Below, piece after piece: positions 16,144-24,208 of a DNA stretch of 49,250 nucleotides. The stretch is from Chloroflexota bacterium (GTDB taxonomy: Bacteria > Chloroflexota > Anaerolineae > Anaerolineales > Anaerolineaceae). The notes beneath the pieces were generated by a model. That model had not been told where the DNA came from. It made no database searches and saw nothing but the letters and a program-made list of their open reading frames with translations. The stretch's first letter is position 1. Each line of letters starts with the position of its first letter. Position numbers and translations under genes: made by a program. The stretch spans positions 1 to 49,250 of the forward strand of contig JAMCRR010000058.1 of assembly GCA_023381565.1 (NCBI GenBank), written 5' to 3'.

Positions 16144-17209
16144 CCTCGGCTACCCCGGCCATCGCCAGGCGCTCGGACTCGTCTCGCAGGGAAAGCTCGT
16201 CAATGAATATACCCAGGTCGCCGTCCATGACTGCAGGCAGGTTGTACGATGAAACGTTGATGCGGTGGTCGGTGACGCGGGATTGGGGATAGTTGTAGGT
16301 GCGGATCTTTTCGGCCCGCTCGCCTGTGCCTACCTGTGACCGGCGGGTTTTTTCCAGCTCTTGCTGGCGTTTTTCAGCCTCGATATCGTACAGGCGCGCC
16401 CGAAGGATGCTCATGGCGCGCAGCTTGTTCTGCAGCTGCGAGCGTTCGTCCTGGCAGGCGACCACGATCCCGGTAGGAATGTGGGTGAGACGCACGGCGG
16501 TGGAGTTCTTCTGCACGTTCTGCCCGCCTGCGCCTGCCGAGCGGTATACGTCAATGTGGATGTCGCTTTCGGGGATATCGATCTCGACGTCTTCCACCTC
16601 AGCCAGCACAGCGACCGTGACCGTGGAGGTGTGGATACGCCCCTGTGATTCGGTCATGGGGACGCGCTGAACGCGGTGAACGCCCGACTCGTACTTCAAT
16701 TTCGAATAGGCGCCTTTCCCCTTGACCATGAAGATGATCTCTTTGAACCCGCCGATGCCGGTTTCGTTTTGCGAAAGCACCTCGATTTTCCAATTCTGGC
16801 GCTCGGCGTAGCGGTTGTACATGCGGAATAGGTCGGCGGCAAACAAGCCGGCCTCATCGCCTCCGGTGCCGGCCCTGACCTCCATAATCACATTGCGATC
16901 GTCGCGCGGGTCTTTAGGAAGGAGCAGGCTCTTGAGCTCTTTTTCCAACCGGCGGGCAACTGGCTCGAGGTCGGCGATTTCTGCGGAAGCTAACTCGCGC
17001 ATTTCCTCATCTTCGCTGGACTGCAGATCATACGCCTGGTTCAACCGCTCGATCGTCCGGCGGTATTCCTGGGCGTTACTCACGATAGATTCCAGCTCGG
17101 CGCGCTCTTTCGCCAGTTCGGCCACGCGCTGATAATCATCACCGGCTTCACCCAACATACGGGTAAGCTCTTCATAGCGATTTTCAATTCCAGTAATTTT
17201 TTCTAACAT
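16133..17209 (-). CDS. prfA: Peptide chain release factor 1
   Basis: Class I release factor of 358 residues that recognises UAA and UAG and triggers peptide release. The catalytic GGQ is at 228-230 (AGAGGQNVQK). The RF1-type PxT codon-reading motif appears as PMT in RVQRVPMTESQGRIHTS, which separates it from RF2 (SPF). The N-terminal coiled-coil domain is complete. ATG 17209 (MLEKI) is chosen over TTG 17221. No Shine-Dalgarno sequence precedes it, and the promoter predicted at 17230-17258 would leave only about 14 bases of leader. It is first in an overlapping cluster with prmC and tsaC. Confidence 0.95.
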   Translation of the reverse strand: MLEKITGIENRYEELTRMLGEAGDDYQRVAELAKERAELESIVSNAQEYRRTIERLNQAYDLQSSEDEEMRELASAEIADLEPVARRLEKELKSLLLPKDPRDDRNVIMEVRAGTGGDEAGLFAADLFRMYNRYAERQNWKIEVLSQNETGIGGFKEIIFMVKGKGAYSKLKYESGVHRVQRVPMTESQGRIHTSTVTVAVLAEVEDVEIDIPESDIHIDVYRSAGAGGQNVQKNSTAVRLTHIPTGIVVACQDERSQLQNKLRAMSILRARLYDIEAEKRQQELEKTRRSQVGTGERAEKIRTYNYPQSRVTDHRINVSSYNLPAVMDGDLGIFIDELSLRDESERLAMAGVAEDEG

Positions 17210-17229
17210 AGTGCATATCAATCAAAATT

Positions 17230-17258
17230 AGTATAATTAATGTAACTGTCTGCTACAA
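17230..17258 (-). promoter_or_regulatory. Promoter of the prfA-prmC-tsaC cluster
   Basis: On the minus strand, TTGTAG (17258-17253) and TATACT (17235-17230) are 17 bases apart. The start would fall near 17223, giving a very short leader before ATG 17209. A further TATAAT occurs at 17271-17266 without a good -35 partner. Confidence 0.55.
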
Positions 17259-17282
17259 CCTGTGAATTATACCAGCAGGCAT

Positions 17283-17367
17283 GTAGGACAAGATTGTATC
17301 TTGTCTGGTGGGGTGGAGGTGGGACAAGATTGGTTCTTGTCCGGCGGGTAAGTTGGACTTGCCCTAC
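17283..17367. repeat. Nested palindromic element built from ACAAGA/TCTTGT hairpins
   Basis: The outer arms GTAGGACAAG (17283-17292) and CTTGCCCTAC (17358-17367) are complementary at 9 of 10 positions. Inside are two further hairpins, GACAAGAT-tgt-ATCTTGTC and GGACAAGA-ttggt-TCTTGTCC. The element lies between the divergent prfA and cydA genes. Its GTAG(G/A)ACAAG core resembles the start of the 51-bp units at 48018-48323, suggesting related repeat families. Confidence 0.6.
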
Positions 17368-17414
17368 GATCAGGTTAGAAAAATCCGTAATATGATTTCA
17401 GGGAGGATTAATTA

Positions 17415-18812
17415 ATGAATGTATTGCCCCTTTCGCAATGGCAGTTTGCTATCACCTCCATCTATCATTTTTTCTTCGTCCCTTTAACGCTGGGGCTGTC
17501 GGTGATGGTTGCCATTATGGAAACCATCTACGTGCGCAGCGGGCAGACCGTCTACAAGCAGATGGCACAATTCTGGGGGAAGCTTTTCCTGATCAACTTT
17601 GCCATGGGGGTGGTTACGGGCCTGGTGATGGAGTTCCAGTTCGGTATGAACTGGTCTGATTATGCGCGCTTCGTGGGCGATATTTTCGGCGCCCCGCTGG
17701 CAATCGAAGCCTTGCTGGCGTTCTTTTTAGAATCGGTTTTTCTGGGGGTATGGGTCTTCGGCTGGGATAAGCTCTCTAAGGGGATGCACTGCGCGGCGAT
17801 CTGGCTGGTAGCTCTCGGCTCGAACATCTCTGCCCTGTGGATCTTGATTGCCAACTCTTTCATGCAGCAGCCGGTAGGCTACACCCTGCAGAATGGGCGG
17901 GCTGTGATGTCCGATTTCTGGGCGCTGCTTGGCAACCCGAATGTGTGGGTGCAGTTCCCGCACACCGTCCTGGCGGGCTTTACCACCGCAGCTTTCTTCG
18001 TGATCGGCATCAGCGCCTACCATCTCTTTCGCAAAACTCACCCCGAATTTTTCCACCACTCCTTCCAGATCGCCACGGTTTTCGGGACGATTGCTGTCGC
18101 TCTCTTGATCCTGGTGGGACACACCCAGGCGCAGCACATGGTGCAGACCCAGCCGATGAAAATGGCGGCCGCCGAAGCGCTCTGGCACAGCATGGATCCG
18201 GCCTCCTTCTCGCTGATTACGATCGGGAACCTATCGCAAACCGGGGATGTGTTTGCCATCCGCATCCCGTACGTGCTCAGCCTGCTCTCGTACAACAGCC
18301 TCACCGGGCGCGTGGAGGGCATCTACGATCTGCAGGCACTCTACCAACAGCAGTACGGACCCGGAAACTATATCCCGCCCATCGCCGTCACCTATTGGAG
18401 TTTTCGCGCCATGGTCGGGGCAGGCTTCCTCATGCTGGGGCTGGCAGTCTATGCTCTCGTCCATCTGATGCGCGGCATCCCTTTGGAGAAAATGCGCCTG
18501 TTGAAATGGCTGCCCCTGGCGATCGCCCTGCCCTACCTGGCCAACACGACCGGCTGGATGATGACCGAGCTGGGAAGGCAGCCCTGGGTCGTCTTTGGGC
18601 TGATGAAGACGGCGCAGGGTGTTTCTCCCACGGTCAATACAGGCATGGTGGTTGCCTCTCTCTTCATCCTGACGTTGCTTTATGGCTTTTTGATGGTCGT
18701 CGACGTTTTCTTGCTGGTCAAGTTTGCCAAAGCAGGGCCAGTGCCTGAGGAGACGCGCCTGGAGCCTGAAGGGGAGACTTACTTAGATGAGTGGTTGCCG
18801 AAACAGAGGTGA
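17415..18812 (+). CDS. cydA: Cytochrome bd oxidase subunit I
   Basis: Quinol-oxidising, oxygen-reducing subunit of cytochrome bd in the cytoplasmic membrane, 465 residues. His18 (IYHFFFVPLTLG) is the expected haem ligand near the N-terminus, and His in WVQFPHTVLAGF is the expected b558 ligand. GWMMTELGRQPW carries the conserved Met and the GRQPW signature. The protein is shorter than E. coli CydA, mainly in the periplasmic Q loop, as in short-Q-loop bd oxidases. GGGAGG lies upstream of ATG 17415. cydB starts four bases after its end. No cydDC assembly transporter is present in the window. Confidence 0.96.
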   Translation: MNVLPLSQWQFAITSIYHFFFVPLTLGLSVMVAIMETIYVRSGQTVYKQMAQFWGKLFLINFAMGVVTGLVMEFQFGMNWSDYARFVGDIFGAPLAIEALLAFFLESVFLGVWVFGWDKLSKGMHCAAIWLVALGSNISALWILIANSFMQQPVGYTLQNGRAVMSDFWALLGNPNVWVQFPHTVLAGFTTAAFFVIGISAYHLFRKTHPEFFHHSFQIATVFGTIAVALLILVGHTQAQHMVQTQPMKMAAAEALWHSMDPASFSLITIGNLSQTGDVFAIRIPYVLSLLSYNSLTGRVEGIYDLQALYQQQYGPGNYIPPIAVTYWSFRAMVGAGFLMLGLAVYALVHLMRGIPLEKMRLLKWLPLAIALPYLANTTGWMMTELGRQPWVVFGLMKTAQGVSPTVNTGMVVASLFILTLLYGFLMVVDVFLLVKFAKAGPVPEETRLEPEGETYLDEWLPKQR

Positions 18813-18815
18813 GAA

Positions 18816-19832
18816 ATGGACCTGAATACGCTCTGGTTTGTTTTGATTGCGGTCTTATTTACGGGATATTTTGTTTTGGAAGGCTTCGACTTTGGCGTCA
18901 GCATCTTGATGCCCTTCCTGGGAAAAACTGACCTGCAGCGCCGGATCATGCTCAACACATACGGGCCCCACTGGGATGGGAATGAAGTCTGGTTGATTAC
19001 TGCCGGGGGGGCGATGTTTGCGGCGTTCCCCATGTGGTACGCCACGCTTTTTTCCGGATTCTACCTGCCGCTCCTGCTCATCCTGGTAGCTCTCATTCTG
19101 CGCGGCGTAGCCATTGAGTTCCGCAGCAAAGATGAGCGCCCCGGCTGGCGCCGTTTTTGGGATTGGGCGTTGTTTGGAGGCAGCCTGGTGCCTGCCTTGC
19201 TGTGGGGGGTAGCCATGGCCAACTTCTTACGCGGCGTCCCCATCGACGCCAACTTCTCCTACGCCGGCGGTTTCTGGAACCTGCTCAACCCCTATGCCCT
19301 GCTGGGCGGGCTGGTCAGCTTGCTGGGTTTCACCCTGCAAGGAGCGGTCTTCTTGACCTTAAAGACCGATGGAGACCTTCAGGCGAAGGCGCGCCAGGTT
19401 GCTTTGCGGATCTGGTTGCCCTTATCAGTGGCATTGATTTTATTCGTCGTCTATACCTACTTCGTTACCGATGTGCTCAATAAATTAGGGGTCAACCCTG
19501 GGCCAGTGCCGATCAGCGCCGTTGTCTGCCTGCTGATCAGCGGCTGGTTCATCTCCCATAAACTCGATGGCTGGGCGTTCGGGATGACCTGCCTGACGAC
19601 CATCTTTTCTTCAGCAACGATCTTTATGGAAATGTTCCCGCGGGTGATGATCTCGCGTCTGAACCCGGAATGGAGCCTGACCATTTACAATGCTTCTTCA
19701 AGCCCTTATACCTTAGAAGTCATGTCGATCATCGCTCTTATATTCTTGCCTGTGGTGCTAATATATGAAGGCTGGAGCTATTGGGTATTTCGTAAACGTT
19801 TGACCGCGGGAGGACAGGATTTGCATTATTAA
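18816..19832 (+). CDS. cydB: Cytochrome bd oxidase subunit II
   Basis: A 338-residue integral membrane partner of CydA. The N-terminus shows the family signature FTGYFVLEGFDFGVSIL (residues about 12-28), followed by WDGNEVWLITAGGAMFAAFP. About eight to nine hydrophobic segments are present. It starts three bases after the cydA stop, with GAGGTGAGAA as the ribosome binding site, so the two form one operon. The oxidase allows respiration at low oxygen. A glycosyltransferase gene begins only three bases after its stop. Confidence 0.95.
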   Translation: MDLNTLWFVLIAVLFTGYFVLEGFDFGVSILMPFLGKTDLQRRIMLNTYGPHWDGNEVWLITAGGAMFAAFPMWYATLFSGFYLPLLLILVALILRGVAIEFRSKDERPGWRRFWDWALFGGSLVPALLWGVAMANFLRGVPIDANFSYAGGFWNLLNPYALLGGLVSLLGFTLQGAVFLTLKTDGDLQAKARQVALRIWLPLSVALILFVVYTYFVTDVLNKLGVNPGPVPISAVVCLLISGWFISHKLDGWAFGMTCLTTIFSSATIFMEMFPRVMISRLNPEWSLTIYNASSSPYTLEVMSIIALIFLPVVLIYEGWSYWVFRKRLTAGGQDLHY

Positions 19833-19835
19833 ACT

Positions 19836-21122
19836 ATGGCCCATTCAAACTCAAAGCTATCCGGAATCAATATCGGTTTCATCTCCACCCGCTTCGCGGG
19901 AGAGGATGGGGTCTCGCTGGAGACTGAAAAATGGGCTCATGTGCTGGAAGGGCTTGGGCATAAATGTTTTTATTTTGCCGGGGATACCGATAAACCCCCT
20001 GAAGTAAGCCGGGTTGTGCCGGAAGCCTTCTTCTTGCATCCAGAGATCCGCCGCATCAACGAGGTGGTTTTTCGGTCTCGCACCCGGCCGCCCGAGATTA
20101 CTCAATCCATCCACCGCATACGCGATCACCTGAAGCAAGAGATCGATGCTTTCGTTCAGCAGCATGACCTGCAGCTGTTGATTGCCGAAAATGCTTTGTC
20201 GATCCCCATGCACATCCCGCTCGGCCTGGCGCTGACGGAGTATATCGCCGAGACGGGTTTCCCGACCGTCGGTCACCATCACGATTTCTTTTGGGAGCGC
20301 AAACGCTTCCTGGTCAACTGCGTGTGGGATTACCTGAACATGGCTTTCCCTCCGCACCTGCCGAACATTCACCACGTGGTGATCAACTCGTCCGGAGCCA
20401 ACCAGCTCAGCCTGCGCACGGGCATCTCGAGCTTGCTAATCCCCAACGTGATGGATTTCGACCACCCGCCACCCAGGCGAGATGAATATGGAGCTGCCCT
20501 GCGCAGCGACCTGGGGGTTAATCCTGATGAAAAGCTGATCTTGCAGCCCACACGGGTGGTGCAGCGCAAAGGTATCGAGCATTCCATCGAGCTGGTCAGC
20601 AGGCTTAACGGTGAAGGCCTCCAGACCTGCCTGGTGATCTCACATGCCTCAGGTGATGAAGGCTATGAATATGAGCGCTACCTGCGCCACCGCGCCGAAA
20701 ATGCCGGGGTCAAAGCTTTATTTATCGCCGAAATTATCCAGGAAAAGCGCGGCTTGACGGCGGATGGACGCAAGATATATACTTTAGCCGACGTTTACCA
20801 CCAGGCCGATTTGGTGACCTACCCTTCGGATATCGAAGGGTTTGGGAATGCTTTTCTGGAAGCGGTCTATTACCGGCGGCCGGTAGTGGTGAATAACTAT
20901 TCGATCTTTGATATCGACATCAAGCCGAAAGGGTTTCAGGTCATCGAGTTCGAAGGTTTTATCGGCGACGCCACCATCGATTTGGCGCGCAAGGTTCTCG
21001 AAAATCCGGCCATGGCAGGCGAGATGCTCGAAAATAACTACCGGATTGCCCGGCGCCACTATTCTTATGCGGTGTTAAAGCGACATCTGGAGACTTTACT
21101 GGCGGAAATATTTGGAGAATGA
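19836..21122 (+). CDS. GT4-family glycosyltransferase
   Basis: A 428-residue GT-B-fold glycosyltransferase without signal peptide. The N-terminal domain begins INIGFISTRFAGEDGVSLET, a nucleotide-sugar enzyme start with the G-x-G-V-type acceptor loop. The C-terminal domain has LQPTRVVQRKGIEHSIELV and TYPSDIEGFGNAFLEAVYYR, the EGFGNxxLE retaining GT4 signature. The product could be a glucosyl or mannosyl compatible solute or a glycolipid. The next gene encodes a GH63-like hydrolase and overlaps by four bases (ATGA), so the pair probably acts in one pathway. The donor and acceptor cannot be read from sequence. Confidence 0.85.
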   Translation: MAHSNSKLSGINIGFISTRFAGEDGVSLETEKWAHVLEGLGHKCFYFAGDTDKPPEVSRVVPEAFFLHPEIRRINEVVFRSRTRPPEITQSIHRIRDHLKQEIDAFVQQHDLQLLIAENALSIPMHIPLGLALTEYIAETGFPTVGHHHDFFWERKRFLVNCVWDYLNMAFPPHLPNIHHVVINSSGANQLSLRTGISSLLIPNVMDFDHPPPRRDEYGAALRSDLGVNPDEKLILQPTRVVQRKGIEHSIELVSRLNGEGLQTCLVISHASGDEGYEYERYLRHRAENAGVKALFIAEIIQEKRGLTADGRKIYTLADVYHQADLVTYPSDIEGFGNAFLEAVYYRRPVVVNNYSIFDIDIKPKGFQVIEFEGFIGDATIDLARKVLENPAMAGEMLENNYRIARRHYSYAVLKRHLETLLAEIFGE

Positions 21123-22915
21123 TTTACCCGATGATTGATAATGGCAATTCTCCGTACCTGGCACTATTAAAAAATCGTATTGATCTCAATCATATTCCTT
21201 TTACCGACCGGGGATCGCGCCTGCTGGTGATGCAGAACGGAGCCGGTTTGTATATCCGTCTGGTCGAGCGTTGGTTCAAAATTGACCAGCAGCTTGCCGG
21301 ATACCGCCACCGCCCTCCCATCGTCGAGAATTTCAATTTGCTCGATGGCGAAGGCCGCCCCCTGGAGTACACCCTCGATACCTACCCCCATCGGATCGAT
21401 TTTACAACCGCGATCGGGGTTTTTTCGCTGGTTTTCGTCGACATTGAAACCCTGCTCCTGGCATTGCCGGCCGGCGCCTGCGGAATCACCTTCCAGACAC
21501 ACATGGATGTCGGTCAGACTGACCGGCGCGGAGGGGTGTTGCGCGTGACCGGTAATATCCGGCGCAATATGGCCTATACCACCAACCGGCCCATAGTTGA
21601 GAACAACCTGATCCCCAACGCCGATGGGAGCCTGGGCTTGCGGCTGCGCCTTGGCGAAGGACCTCCTGCGCCGATCTTGCTGAACCTGACGCCCCGGTTG
21701 GGGTTTAACCGTTACCTGCCGTCTGTCGCTCAATCGCTCCAGGAAGCGGCGCAGCGCTGGCACGATTGGTTTGCAGCCGTTCCGCCGGTTCCTGAAGCCT
21801 ACCAGCGGCAGTATTACTACGCCTGGTGGATCATGCGGGCGGGGCTGATCTCGACCCGCTTCTATACCACACGTGAGGCTATGACCCCCTCAAAGATCTT
21901 CTACGTCGGCATCTGGCAATGGGATGCGTACTTCCACGCCCTGGCGTACCGCCACGTGGACCGCAAGCTGGCGCGCGACCAGATCCGCGTGATGCTCGAC
22001 CACCAGCTCCCAGATGGCATGATCCCCGATGCCGTTCACGACGAGGGCACCGTCACCCACCTCAATTACCCGGTTGAAGCGGACGTGACCAAGCCCCCGC
22101 TGCTCGCCTGGACGGTCTGGAAGCTTTACGAGAGCGACCGCGACCGGGAGTTCCTCGATGAAATTTACGAGCCGGTCACACGCCTGACGGATTGGTGGTT
22201 TAGAGAGAATGATCTCGATGGAGATGGCCTGTGCGAATACCAACACCCTTATTCTTCGGGGTTAGATAATAATCCATTATGGGACAGCGGCATGCCGGTC
22301 ACCTCGCCCGATTTGAATACCTACCTGTACCTCCAGTTGGAGAACCTCGGACGGATCGCTGATGTGCTGGGGGATAAAGATGCAAGCCGGAAGTGGCAGC
22401 AAAAAGCAGGCGATTTGCTGGAGCGGATGAATGCCAGACTTTGGGATTCCAGGGAGGGCTTGTACTGGGCATACCATAACGGCCAGCCGATCTGCATCCG
22501 CACCCCCTTCAGCCTGTTCCCGCTGCTCACCGGGAAACTGGCGCCTGAGAATGCCCGCCGCCTGGTCGACCACCTCACCGATCCGGCCATGTTTTGGGCG
22601 CCATATCCCGTGCCGAGTGTGGCGCGGGACGAGGCAACATACGAGCCGACCCAGATGTGGCGCGGCCCGACCTGGGTTAACGTGAATTACTTGCTCCAGG
22701 AAGGCCTGGACCGGTCCGGGTTTAAGAAGGTCGCTCAAAGGCTGCGCACGCAAACCCTGGAAATGCTCAAACGGCAGCCGGATCTATACGAGTTCTACGA
22801 CCCCGAAACCGGCGAAGCCGGCCCGCATGCTGCTCCGGTGTTTGGATGGTCGGCGGCCTTGTTCATCGAGCTGGCGTTGATCGAGGCGGAGAGGCAAGCC
22901 GGCCAGAAACCTTAG
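21119..22915 (+). CDS. GH63/MGH1-type glycoside hydrolase
   Basis: A 598-residue cytoplasmic hydrolase with an N-terminal beta domain (about 1-220) and an (alpha/alpha)6 barrel. Barrel motifs include KIFYVGIWQWDAYFHALAY, LDNNPLWDSGMP (candidate acid Asp389) and EPTQMWRGPTWVNVNYLL (candidate base Glu509). These match the GH63 group that includes mannosylglycerate and glucosylglycerate hydrolases and distant trehalase-like enzymes. It overlaps the preceding GT4 gene by four bases, which suggests synthesis and turnover of one small glycoside, perhaps a compatible solute. The exact substrate is an inference. Confidence 0.82.
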   Translation: MIYPMIDNGNSPYLALLKNRIDLNHIPFTDRGSRLLVMQNGAGLYIRLVERWFKIDQQLAGYRHRPPIVENFNLLDGEGRPLEYTLDTYPHRIDFTTAIGVFSLVFVDIETLLLALPAGACGITFQTHMDVGQTDRRGGVLRVTGNIRRNMAYTTNRPIVENNLIPNADGSLGLRLRLGEGPPAPILLNLTPRLGFNRYLPSVAQSLQEAAQRWHDWFAAVPPVPEAYQRQYYYAWWIMRAGLISTRFYTTREAMTPSKIFYVGIWQWDAYFHALAYRHVDRKLARDQIRVMLDHQLPDGMIPDAVHDEGTVTHLNYPVEADVTKPPLLAWTVWKLYESDRDREFLDEIYEPVTRLTDWWFRENDLDGDGLCEYQHPYSSGLDNNPLWDSGMPVTSPDLNTYLYLQLENLGRIADVLGDKDASRKWQQKAGDLLERMNARLWDSREGLYWAYHNGQPICIRTPFSLFPLLTGKLAPENARRLVDHLTDPAMFWAPYPVPSVARDEATYEPTQMWRGPTWVNVNYLLQEGLDRSGFKKVAQRLRTQTLEMLKRQPDLYEFYDPETGEAGPHAAPVFGWSAALFIELALIEAERQAGQKP

Positions 22916-22966
22916 ATCGATCCCATAAGACCGCCTGACTCAGATCGGGTGAATACTTCATAACGG

Positions 22967-23356
22967 CTAGTGGTGCTCGTGCTCCTCGGCAGCCACCGCC
23001 TCGGCTTTGGTTTTATGCACCGTACCATCCGGGTGATTTGGCGGGGAATACAGGGTATACAACTTTAGGGTATCTGTTTTGGATGTGTTAATCACGTTGT
23101 GAAAAGTGCCGGCAGGCACTACCACCGCATCGCCGTCGTGAACGAGATGCTCTTCTTTTTCGTTGAATACAAATTTGGCTGCTCCCTGCTCGATGCGGAA
23201 GAATTGGTCCACGTTAGGGTGAACCTCATCGCCGATCTCTTCGCCTGGTTGCAGGCACATGACCACGAGCTGGGTATGCTTGCCGGTAAATAAAACCTGG
23301 CGGAAATAGTTGTTTTCCAGGGTTTGCTTTTCGATAGGTCCAACATAACCGGTCAT
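22967..23356 (-). CDS. Cupin-domain protein
   Basis: A small single-domain cupin of 129 residues. Motif 1 reads PGEEIGDEVHPNVDQFFRIEQG (metal ligands His, Gln/Asp region, Glu expected) and motif 2 reads GDAVVVPAGTFHNVIN. No signal peptide is present. The C-terminus is His/Glu rich (AAEEHEHH), which could bind metal. The ATG is preceded by GAGGAGAACT. Related proteins are isomerase-like or storage-type cupins; no specific reaction can be assigned. It is transcribed alone, divergent from the lipoprotein gene at 23691. Confidence 0.88.
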   Translation of the reverse strand: MTGYVGPIEKQTLENNYFRQVLFTGKHTQLVVMCLQPGEEIGDEVHPNVDQFFRIEQGAAKFVFNEKEEHLVHDGDAVVVPAGTFHNVINTSKTDTLKLYTLYSPPNHPDGTVHKTKAEAVAAEEHEHH

Positions 23357-23450
23357 AGTTCTCCTCTTTCATCGTATGAATAACCCAGTTTATCTATCAA
23401 CGATCTAAATCATTATAAGGGTGAAATTGGATTTATGTCCTAAAACCCTC

Positions 23451-23478
23451 TTGACAAATTTTAAAATATTGGTAAAAT
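23451..23478 (+). promoter_or_regulatory. Strong promoter directly ahead of a hairpin
   Basis: TTGACA (23451-23456) and TAAAAT (23473-23478) are spaced by 16 bases, the same boxes and spacing as the argG promoter at 38029-38056. The start would be near 23485, exactly where the hairpin at 23486 begins. Confidence 0.72.
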
Positions 23479-23485
23479 AATTGCA

Positions 23486-23527
23486 ACGAACAACTGGGTG
23501 CCCCCCTCACCCAGTTGTTCGTGTTTT
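23486..23527 (+). terminator. Terminator-like hairpin at the very 5' end of a transcript
   Basis: A perfect 15-bp stem (23486-23500 with 23508-23522) and a 7-base C-rich loop are followed by GTTTTAA. Because the promoter lies immediately upstream, transcripts would either end as a hairpin RNA of about 40 bases or read through into a leader of about 165 bases before the lipoprotein gene. No gene upstream needs this terminator. Confidence 0.6.
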
Positions 23528-23690
23528 AACCGCCAGAATCCGTATAGATGCCAGGGGGATTTGCAGGACGGGGAACCAAAACGGGAGGGTAAGCGTCTAT
23601 GGAGAACAGAAATAGGATCATCCCTATCTTGTTTACTGTGTGATTCTTTAATGATATGATGGTTTCTGGGTCCTCAGGAGGGTTTGTATA
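23528..23690 (+). other. Purine-rich leader ahead of the lipoprotein gene
   Basis: Noncoding stretch between the hairpin and GTG 23691. It contains GGACGGGGAACCAAAACGGG and GGGTAAGCG-type purine blocks that look structured, and a small inverted repeat near 23609-23624 (ATAGG..CCCTAT). I could not fit it to a riboswitch family. The ribosome binding site TCAGGAGGG lies near 23675-23683. Confidence 0.35.
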
Positions 23691-24194
23691 GTGAAGCAAT
23701 CGCGGTTATTACTCGTAGCACTCATGAGTGTGTTTATGGTTATTCTGGCGGCGTGCAGCTCCGTTCCCGCCGGTTCTATCCCTCCGACAGGAGGGACTCC
23801 GACAGGAGGGACTCCGACGACCTATCCGGCTACAGCCGCGCCAACCCCTATTCCCACTGCTGTCACGCCCAGCACCCCGGCCACAACCCCACCCGCCTCC
23901 TCAGATCTGGTCGTCACCTTGCAGGATAATCACCAGACGATCCACCTTCAAGTTGGGCAGACCTTCTTGCTAAAATTGGGAGACGGTTTCAATTGGAATG
24001 TGACTGTCGCCGACCAATCGGTAGTCAGCCGGGTAGTGAACATCCTGGTGGTGCGCGGCGCACAGGGAGTGTATAAGGCGCACCAGGCGGGCAGCACGAC
24101 CCTCACCGCTGTTGGCGACCCGCTGTGCCGCCAGGCTACGCCAGCTTGTGCTGCGCCCAGCATACTCTTCAAAATCCAGATTGAGGTATCATAA
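23691..24194 (+). CDS. Lipoprotein with a single small beta domain
   Basis: A 167-residue exported lipoprotein. The signal peptide ends with VILAACSS (lipobox AAC), followed by a Gly/Pro/Thr linker with a short duplicated PTGGT unit and about 100 residues of beta-rich domain. That domain (HLQVGQTFLLKLGDGFNW, VADQSVVSRV, STTLTAVGDPLCR) resembles chagasin-type or bacterial Ig-like folds, but I cannot assign it firmly. Two Cys near the C-terminus (CRQATPAC) may form a disulfide. The start is GTG with AGGAGG upstream. The gene at 24209 follows after 14 bases and is also a lipoprotein. Confidence 0.75.
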   Translation: MKQSRLLLVALMSVFMVILAACSSVPAGSIPPTGGTPTGGTPTTYPATAAPTPIPTAVTPSTPATTPPASSDLVVTLQDNHQTIHLQVGQTFLLKLGDGFNWNVTVADQSVVSRVVNILVVRGAQGVYKAHQAGSTTLTAVGDPLCRQATPACAAPSILFKIQIEVS

Positions 24195-24208
24195 AAAGAG
24201 GAGAATTC

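Noticed and set aside
23528..23690. c-di-AMP (ydaO-type) riboswitch
   Set aside because: Blocks such as GGGGAACCAAA are reminiscent, but the order and the other conserved segments do not fit. It remains only a suggestion for a covariance-model search.
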